DNA from: a virus
Length of the DNA stretch: 49,309 nt
Direction: 5' to 3' (one strand)
Virus record (IMG/VR): IMGVR_UViG_3300009181_000112
Location: 1 to 49,309 of that record
Part shown: in pieces, positions 45,101 to 49,309 of the stretch
How positions within the stretch are numbered: position 1 is the first letter of the stretch
Layout: each line of letters opens with the position of its first letter
Notes under the pieces: model-generated
The model's database searches: none
What the model was told of the DNA's origin: nothing
What the model saw: the letters and a program-made list of their open reading frames with translations, nothing else
Made by a program: the position numbers and the translations under genes

Positions 45101-45584
45101 CATTGACAATAGAGATAAACTGCTCAAACCAATTTGGATTAGTTGGATCGTTCCAGTTGATAGTTAAGTTGCTGAGATTTACGCCGTTATAATCAATTAC
45201 GCTTTCGCTAGTTGAAACTGAAAATACTTTAAGAAATCCCTGTGCTGCCTGATTGCGTTTGGGTGTATAGCTGACCAGATTAGCCAGGCGAACTACACTG
45301 TCACGCCGCTCGGCTGTGTCTAAGAAGTTTTCGCGAGCGTTTAAGTCATTGCGGAATGCCAGCGACTGGCCCATAAATGCCATAACATCCAGTAGCGCAA
45401 CAAATTCCGATGATTCGACATAGTCGTTGAATGTTTCTGGATAATAAAGTCGCAGATAATCTATGAAACTTTTTCGTAATGTCTCAAAGTCGTAACTTTG
45501 AAAATCGGCTTCGCGATAGGTCTGATATAATCTCTTCCAGTCCTCTACGCCGAATATAGCAGTTTGTCGTGCAGTCTTAGCCAT
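42105..45584 (-). CDS. gp6: Baseplate wedge protein gp6-like
   Basis: The 1159-residue protein is the T4 gp6 counterpart, which forms the inner ring of the baseplate wedge. The N-terminal part is diagnostic: YREADFQSYDFETLRKSFIDY-type segment near 23, YPETFNDYVESSEF near 53, LDVMAFMGQSLAFRNDLNARE near 65 and LVSYTPKRNQA near 103. It is far longer than T4 gp6 (660 residues), as in cyanophage relatives. Residues near 814 include DSDGDGVAD, an EF-hand or dockerin-like calcium loop. The gene stops 2 nt before the giant gene and provides that gene's Shine-Dalgarno in its last codons. A CATAAATA late promoter motif lies in the 47-nt spacer upstream. Confidence 0.9.
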   Translation of the reverse strand: MAKTARQTAIFGVEDWKRLYQTYREADFQSYDFETLRKSFIDYLRLYYPETFNDYVESSEFVALLDVMAFMGQSLAFRNDLNARENFLDTAERRDSVVRLANLVSYTPKRNQAAQGFLKVFSVSTSESVIDYNGVNLSNLTINWNDPTNPNWFEQFISIVNASLVDSQKFGRPANDQTLLGIRTDEYTINLVPGFLPVVPYTSSVDGITMPFAAVSGTSQGKDYVYEPAPKPSGAFNMLYRNDQLGFGSNNTGFFFLFKQGVLQNQDFNLAEALPNRTVNINIEGCNDQDHWLYKLDGLGSIASEWLYVQNTYTAAVNQLAPDQRKTYSITSRANDQITLTFGDGVFAEIPVGIFRAYVRASNGLEYVINPEEMQSVAIQVSYVSRYGRLETLTFNCGITTPVSNAQSRETIDEIKQRAPARYYTQNRMVNGEDYNNFPFTQYNSLLKSKAVARSSTGTSRYTDLTDVTGKYSSTNIFGSDGVLYRENVLPSFQFDWLNVNDIVDVLTQTVEPLLGNRSILQFYYNPTNFPRPNLAVLSTSWQQTTTVVNQTTGYFKDNKGLPQPIGIYTTNNCKYLTQGSLIKFGPPAGYYFNSNNRLVAGTPTAPGDKIVIWATVIAVVLDGTAQGLGNLPDGIGPVALNNFVPAGALALEVIPKFVDVLPTALKQQILQQVELARNFGLGYDYLNATWYLITSTNLATDSAFSLVNAQNTAGLNLDASWLVQFTTNGAKYTVISRGLDYFFASVIETRFFFDGSEKVYDPKTGLVINDFVRALKSNSRPDSNLPLPSDVTMDIIAQPIESDGFVNDYQVVVSFTDSDGDGVADNPDFFNDLVAPNVSPTTKLVFLQLVTDFDNLERYLPLASGIVNTMYATLDAIELVKSEFVNGQIFYTTTSKLFYELTVATVNGLVQRTLTQRTDFIARTGRQDLYYQYRHNSALTNVIDPGATNIIDIYVVVQEYYTAYQNYIKDTTGTVPMPTMPTIADLSTAYGRLNDFKMISDNIVLNSVVFKPLFGAKAAPELRATIKVVRAAKSTASISEIKSQVIANVNSYFTIDKWDFGDSFFFSELSAYLHKQMGSIVSSVVLVPLNPLKTFGDLYEIRSAPNEIFVSAATVSDVEVIEALTQSNIRSQTPVAGLYPVNVTGSTISTTISQTGEY
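42111..42117 (-). promoter_or_regulatory. Strong ribosome binding site of the giant gene
   Basis: AGGTGAG on the minus strand lies 8 nt before the ATG at 42102, within the last codons of the gp6 gene. It is the clearest Shine-Dalgarno in the window and supports this start and high expression of the giant protein. Confidence 0.7.
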
Positions 45585-45603
45585 GGTCGCCCGTCTGTTT
45601 AAG

Positions 45604-45611
45604 TATTTATG
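45604..45611 (-). promoter_or_regulatory. Late promoter motif upstream of gp6
   Basis: CATAAATA differs at one base from the T4 late octamer and ends 19 nt before the gp6 ATG. A 6-bp hairpin (45609-45614 with 45620-45625) overlaps it and could attenuate readthrough. No gene lies in 45585-45631. Confidence 0.5.
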
Positions 45612-45631
45612 GTTATCAAAACCATGCAGTT

Positions 45632-46006
45632 TTAGACGTAGCTGGCTCGTCGGGTCTCTTGATTAAAGAATATAGACAACAGTTCTGTGGTTTGATTTGG
45701 CACCAGCTGTACCAAAACCTCAATTAACATACCGTTTTCCTGAGGATATAAATTAGCACTGGCAATATAAATCCTAGGGTCTTGCCCGGCAACACGCTGT
45801 ATTTCAGCAAGGATAGCAGCTTCAGTATCTGCTGTTTGATTCTCAAACATGTAATGCCAAATTGTAGTGCCATAGGCCGGACGACCCGGTAGTTCACCCT
45901 GTTGGATATTGAATGCGTTTGAAAGATCCCGCTTGATCAATGCAAAATCCAACAGTGTGAATTTTTTGTATTGATTGATAGTACTAAATCCAATGAATGT
46001 AGACAT
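45632..46006 (-). CDS. gp25: Baseplate wedge protein gp25-like
   Basis: The 124-residue protein is close to T4 gp25 (132 residues) and to the GPW/gp25 family, which caps the sheath-baseplate contact of contractile machines. It shows the typical order: DFALIKRDLSNAFNIQQGELPGRP-type opening (the phage start-up loop near 20-43), YGTTIWHYMFE near 45, ILAEIQRV near 65, DPRIYI near 75 and a late EVLVQLVP strand. It precedes gp6 as in other T4-like phages. The upstream gene ends 11 nt before its ATG. Confidence 0.9.
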   Translation of the reverse strand: MSTFIGFSTINQYKKFTLLDFALIKRDLSNAFNIQQGELPGRPAYGTTIWHYMFENQTADTEAAILAEIQRVAGQDPRIYIASANLYPQENGMLIEVLVQLVPNQTTELLSIFFNQETRRASYV

Positions 46007-46017
46007 GCCGATATTTA

Positions 46018-47517
46018 TTATAGAAAACGCCGAGCAATTGGGCCAAACACAATTGCCGGGATTTTTGGATCACCTAATATTGATTTAGCTGCTGCGTCAA
46101 CACTGGCCCTGTCCACAGTGCCCACAATTCCTGCTGGGTTAAAGGCTGCCTTGGCTGCTGCTTCTGCGCCACCAAGTAAACCACCTAGTCCTCCAACAAT
46201 CCCCCCTAGACTACTTCCTAAGCTACCAATTGCACCTGACAATGCACTATTGAGCTGACCTGTTAACGCAGCAGCCGGATTCCCGAGTGCTCCTGTAATT
46301 TTTCCACCGATGCCGCCTAGTGCACCTTGTAACTGTCCAGTAATGCTGCCAACTGCACCTGATGTGCTACCTAGGCTACTTAACGCACTAGCAGCGCCGC
46401 CTAATGCGCTCGAAGCGGCACTACTAAGTGCTCCGGTAACGCTACCCAATGCCCCCGAGGCTGCACTACTTAACGCTCCAGTAGCACCGCTTAATGCACT
46501 TGAAGCAGCGCCACTAAGGGCCCCGGCTGCGCTGGTAATAGAACCTCCTAGTATACTAGTGGCCTGAGTAGGTAAACTACCAAGACCAGGAATTTTGTTT
46601 AGCATAGCAGGTGCATTAGCCAAGTCTGTTATGGTCTTAAGGGCCGGGTTGTCTGCCAGTGCCGGAATTTTTGTAAGGCTCGCAACACTGCCGATCCCTG
46701 GTAACGAGTTTAATTGATTGGTAACCAAGTTGACTGCTTGCTGGCCGCTCTTGGCAACATCATTAATCTGCCCCACAAGAGCTGCAGGAGCTTTACCCGC
46801 TGCCCAAGCTGCTACGTCAGTCGCACCAAACTTACTTGCTGCTTGCACTAACCCGCCCAAGTTCTTTGCTGATTCTAGGCCGTTGACTACACCGAGTTTT
46901 TTCAACTGCGACATCCCGGCATTCATAATGTTTTGTTGTGCTTCGCTTTGAAGCTTAGAGTTAGTAACAAATCCGCCCAGGTCAGAAACTCCGTTTTTAC
47001 CAGTCCACATCGAGGGACTAGCAAGTAAGCTTTGTAATTTTTCTGGGTCGACCCCGGCACTAAAATATGTTGCTACAGTTCCGGGTTTTAAAAATCCCTG
47101 CTGCTCAAGCTGACTTGGGCTTAATCCGTATGTGCCTATTCCAGCTGCTAGTGGTGAGGTGCCAGTAGGCAGCAATGATCGTGCTGTTGCGGTAAGAGAT
47201 TGGGCCTGTGCTAACAGTCCTGTAACTTGCGAAGTATTCAACGATCCAATCGAGATACTGGCCACACCTTGCTTTAACACATCTGACGCAGACACAGCTT
47301 GTTGAATTGGCACTGTGGCTAATCCTGCTATTGTAGCAGCAGTCTGTGTTCCTATAGCAGACAGCCCTTTTAATGCTTGCCCGGGACCAATTGCGTTTAA
47401 TGTTCCGGCGTTGAGCTGGCGCTCGTACACTGTCTTTGCCTGATCAGGGGTTGTGTCGTTTGGCACCGTGACGGTATAGTTAGCACCGTTTGAATCTGTA
47501 AAATTAAAATCTTTCAT
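46018..47517 (-). CDS. Tail-associated protein with Ala/Gly/Ser repeats (499 aa)
   Basis: The N-terminus FNFTDSNGANYTVTVPNDTT (4-23) with DQAKTVYERQL is a small domain seen in virion proteins of marine T4-like phages, to my recollection. Residues 129-200 (TYGLSPSQLEQQGFLKPGT, then SMWTGKNGVSDLGGF) form a second recognisable domain, possibly for peptidoglycan or hub contact. From about 318 to 450 the protein is nearly all Ala, Gly, Ser, Leu and Ile, with four 15-residue repeats at 332-391. It ends with a conserved VFGPIARRFL. The start is ATGA-coupled to the SGNH-like gene. Its place between the spike and gp25 suggests a baseplate hub or tail role. Confidence 0.62.
   Translation of the reverse strand: MKDFNFTDSNGANYTVTVPNDTTPDQAKTVYERQLNAGTLNAIGPGQALKGLSAIGTQTAATIAGLATVPIQQAVSASDVLKQGVASISIGSLNTSQVTGLLAQAQSLTATARSLLPTGTSPLAAGIGTYGLSPSQLEQQGFLKPGTVATYFSAGVDPEKLQSLLASPSMWTGKNGVSDLGGFVTNSKLQSEAQQNIMNAGMSQLKKLGVVNGLESAKNLGGLVQAASKFGATDVAAWAAGKAPAALVGQINDVAKSGQQAVNLVTNQLNSLPGIGSVASLTKIPALADNPALKTITDLANAPAMLNKIPGLGSLPTQATSILGGSITSAAGALSGAASSALSGATGALSSAASGALGSVTGALSSAASSALGGAASALSSLGSTSGAVGSITGQLQGALGGIGGKITGALGNPAAALTGQLNSALSGAIGSLGSSLGGIVGGLGGLLGGAEAAAKAAFNPAGIVGTVDRASVDAAAKSILGDPKIPAIVFGPIARRFL
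46345..46524 (-). repeat. Four 45-bp coding repeats (15 residues each)
   Basis: Residues 332-346, 347-361, 362-376 and 377-391 follow the pattern (G/S)ALSxAAS(S/G)AL(G/S)xxx. The unit is itself a 7+8 residue half-repeat. At DNA level the copies differ at many third positions, so the array is old and selected at protein level. The fourth copy is degenerate. Confidence 0.75.
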
Positions 47518-48332
47518 TGTGGTTTAGAATCCTGAGTGAGATTAAGTTTTTTTATTACAAAATCAGCAAATATATCGCTATTGTTTGGATCATAATGAAA
47601 TCTTGCATTACCTTTGCCAGTAAGTAATCTATAATTAAATTCAGTACTGTATACTGTATTTTCTGACGGTAACCAATTGATATTTTTCTCGCATGCTCCG
47701 GCAAATAACGGATGAACAAATATTATAAACGGAATTCCACTTTGTTGCAGACGGCGGCAAGCATCACTAATAATCCAACAATCTTGTTGTTGTTTTACAT
47801 TTGAATCATATAGATTTAACATGTATAGTTTTAGTGCAGTTATTTGTTCATCATTTAATTTATAAAAATCATTAACTTTGGCTTCAGGAAAAGCCAAATT
47901 ATTCAGTGATTCGCTAATAGTAGTAGGGTCTGTTAAAAATTCATGTTTACTAGACAAATCAGGATGTGGTCTATATTGTATGTTTGAAAGACCACGATAA
48001 AGTTTGTACCCGCGCCTCTGAATTTTAAACCAGTCGGCCCAATTAAATCTTTTTCTGTACCAGGCAGATTGCTCTTCATTAACAGAATTTAAAATTGGTA
48101 TTTCAACCCGGTCCCAAGTGTCAGGTCCAACTACTACATAATCCACACCAAGTTCAATAGCTTTATCAATCTGAAGAGCTATAGTAAAATTGCTGCACCC
48201 TCCACGGGCTAGACTTACTAACTCAAGCCCTACTTTTTTTGCAAGTTTTTCTCCAAAGCTCAGTCTTGGAAATTTTAAATCAGAGGTAAACCAACTGGCT
48301 CCGCAGATTGCTATTTTTTTACGAGTAGTCAT
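47514..48332 (-). CDS. SGNH/GDSL-like hydrolase family protein in the tail block
   Basis: This 272-residue protein has IAICGASWFTSD at 7-18 (candidate nucleophile S13), SLARGGCSN at 40-48, VVVGPDTWDRVEI near 66 and a late FHYDPNNSD that may supply Asp/His. The order matches SGNH hydrolases and the protein encoded at 4850-5542, with which it shares the D-R-x-E-I strand. It is A+T-richer in codon choice than the structural genes around it, and it interrupts a spike-to-gp25 series, so it looks inserted. The ATG overlaps the spike gene's stop as TAATG. It might act as a virion-linked esterase or as a glycan acyl hydrolase. Confidence 0.6.
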   Translation of the reverse strand: MTTRKKIAICGASWFTSDLKFPRLSFGEKLAKKVGLELVSLARGGCSNFTIALQIDKAIELGVDYVVVGPDTWDRVEIPILNSVNEEQSAWYRKRFNWADWFKIQRRGYKLYRGLSNIQYRPHPDLSSKHEFLTDPTTISESLNNLAFPEAKVNDFYKLNDEQITALKLYMLNLYDSNVKQQQDCWIISDACRRLQQSGIPFIIFVHPLFAGACEKNINWLPSENTVYSTEFNYRLLTGKGNARFHYDPNNSDIFADFVIKKLNLTQDSKPQ

Positions 48333-49309
48333 TATGCTACAGTTGCCTCTTCTGTTACGGTAGTATCCGGCGGTACTTCTTCAGTTACTACATCGTTAGC
48401 GGCTGTGTCCGCTTCCACAGGTGCAACTCCTCGATTGTGATACGGATACGGCTCGTGTGTGGGTGCCCGAGTCACAGAACTTATCAGTGTGCCGGGCTCA
48501 ACTTTCCAGCCTTCGTTAGCAACAAATTTTACATCAGGCAATTCCTTATCGTCAATCTTGACTCCAGGAAGCACATTAGGCGGGGCACCGGAGTTAAGTC
48601 CAATTGTAGTGCCCTTGAAGTTTAATGTGCTTTCAGAATTCCATCCCCCAACACCGGCTGACTTTAGTGCCAGTGCGCCGGACGAATTGATGCTGACTGT
48701 GTTGGTTCCATCAAGTATCAGCTTGTTAGTGGCAACCAAGTTCATGGCAGTGGCGGTCAGCTTGACGTTGACACTTTTCAAGTTGATGTTCTTTCCGGCA
48801 TACATGTTGATGTCGTCGTCGGCGTGGAGATTAATTGTGCCTTTTGTTCTTACATTGACTGAGTTAGTTGAGAATACATCCACGGTGCCCTCTGACCCTA
48901 GTTCAATCCAGGACTGCCCGTTGGCATGTGTTATATAGAAACAATCGCCATCATCACTCATGGTAATCTGATGGCCTTTGCTGGTACGAATACGTACCAA
49001 GTTGTCGTATCCGTCAATGTCACCATCGTCCATGATAACGCTGTGGCCTCCTCGACGACCAATCACATTTAAATTCGCAAGAGTAACCTGACCTGACGCT
49101 AGCTGTTGTTGAAGTTGTTCATCAGTGAACCCACCTTGATAGATTGCACGACCCGGTGTTGAAACTCCATAAACCGAGCTAGGGCTTTCTCGCTGGCTGC
49201 TGGATGTGATGGGACCGCGGATAACATCATCGATCAGTCCTTGCTGTAACATGATAGCAGCCACGTAAGAATGTATTGGTTTGGGTGCATCAAAAAATCG
49301 CGGGCTTTC
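48332..49309 (-). CDS. gp5: gp5-like central spike, C-terminal part (5' end missing)
   Basis: A GTG at 49264 could be read as a start, but the frame stays open to the window edge: the preceding codons give SPRFFDAPKPIHSYV, which reads as protein, so the gene starts outside. The visible 325 residues contain the segment linking the OB/lysozyme region to the spike (VIRGPITSSSQ, SSVYGVSTPGR) and then a run of short strands (VDVFSTNSVNVRTKG, INLHADDDINMYAGKNINL), the approximately 8-residue repeat of the gp5/VgrG triple beta-helix. The end is acidic and Thr/Val-rich. It should form the membrane-piercing spike of the baseplate hub. Whether a lysozyme domain is present cannot be seen. Confidence 0.78.
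   Translation of the reverse strand, partial: ESPRFFDAPKPIHSYVAAIMLQQGLIDDVIRGPITSSSQRESPSSVYGVSTPGRAIYQGGFTDEQLQQQLASGQVTLANLNVIGRRGGHSVIMDDGDIDGYDNLVRIRTSKGHQITMSDDGDCFYITHANGQSWIELGSEGTVDVFSTNSVNVRTKGTINLHADDDINMYAGKNINLKSVNVKLTATAMNLVATNKLILDGTNTVSINSSGALALKSAGVGGWNSESTLNFKGTTIGLNSGAPPNVLPGVKIDDKELPDVKFVANEGWKVEPGTLISSVTRAPTHEPYPYHNRGVAPVEADTAANDVVTEEVPPDTTVTEEATVA

Noticed and set aside
46012-46019. AATAAATA as a late promoter for gp25
   Set aside because: It ends only 5 nt before the gp25 ATG, so transcription would begin inside the gene. It also overlaps the stop codon of the upstream gene.
46345-46524. Repeats considered as a CRISPR array or non-coding satellite
   Set aside because: The 45-bp units have no unique spacers, differ at codon third positions, and are in frame with a coding gene.
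48459-48938. A 159-codon plus-strand frame opposite the spike gene
   Set aside because: It mirrors the beta-helix repeats of the spike and has no Shine-Dalgarno or partner gene.
1-49309. tRNA genes, integrase, transposase or attachment sites
   Set aside because: I found no cloverleaf-like sequence, no recombinase protein and no flanking direct repeats by reading. A tRNAscan run would be decisive for tRNAs.

Overview
The window looks like part of the genome of a lytic, T4-like contractile-tailed phage (myovirus) of the kind found in aquatic metagenomes. The evidence is a run of late morphogenesis genes on the minus strand: a spike with a gp5-type beta-helix, gp25, a long gp6, a 4825-residue virion protein with the N-terminus typical of marine T4-like phages, tail-fibre-like proteins, and T4-type late promoter motifs (TATAAATA and CATAAATA). 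I see no tRNA, rRNA, integrase, insertion sequence or CRISPR array. The host cannot be named from the sequence.

Layout. (1) Positions 1-1591 hold the 5' part of a minus-strand gene that runs off the left edge; it has three degenerate glycosyltransferase-like modules. (2) Positions 1590-5542 hold a four-gene overlapping plus-strand operon: two GT10-like glycosyltransferase candidates, a glycine-amidinotransferase-like enzyme and an SGNH-like protein. (3) Positions 24360 down to 5526 hold a minus-strand operon of 19 genes with no gap above 2 nt. In transcription order they are a small conserved protein, two GT8-like transferases, a 117-residue unknown, a GT-A-like transferase, a GDP-mannose 3,5-epimerase, a GT10-like protein, a B12-type radical SAM enzyme, a twitch-type radical SAM enzyme, two GT10-like proteins, a P-loop sulfotransferase-like protein, four more twitch-type radical SAM enzymes, a 364-residue unknown, a 33-residue peptide and a NodU/TobZ-type carbamoyltransferase. 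(4) Positions 24361-24434 hold a terminator that overlaps a promoter. (5) Positions 24435-49309 hold the tail and baseplate block, also minus strand, ending in the 3' part of a gp5-like spike gene that is open at the right edge.

How it may work together (inference). The accessory operons read like a carbohydrate assembly and tailoring system: an enzyme for a rare GDP-sugar (GDP-L-galactose), several GT-A/GT8-like and GT10-like transferases, and tailoring enzymes for carbamoyl, amidino, possibly sulfuryl and possibly ester groups. Six radical SAM proteins sit among them with no assigned reaction. The product could be a glycan on the virion or on the host surface. The giant virion protein carries seven FG-GAP motifs, many beta-hairpin repeats and two carbohydrate-binding-like motifs, which fits recognition of a glycosylated surface.

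Three genes were found only by direct reading: the partial gene at 1-1591, a 33-residue ORF at 7007-7108 and a 50-residue ORF at 27465-27617. Several starts were revised (4850, 13923, 21244, 23268), and the spike gene was extended to the window edge.
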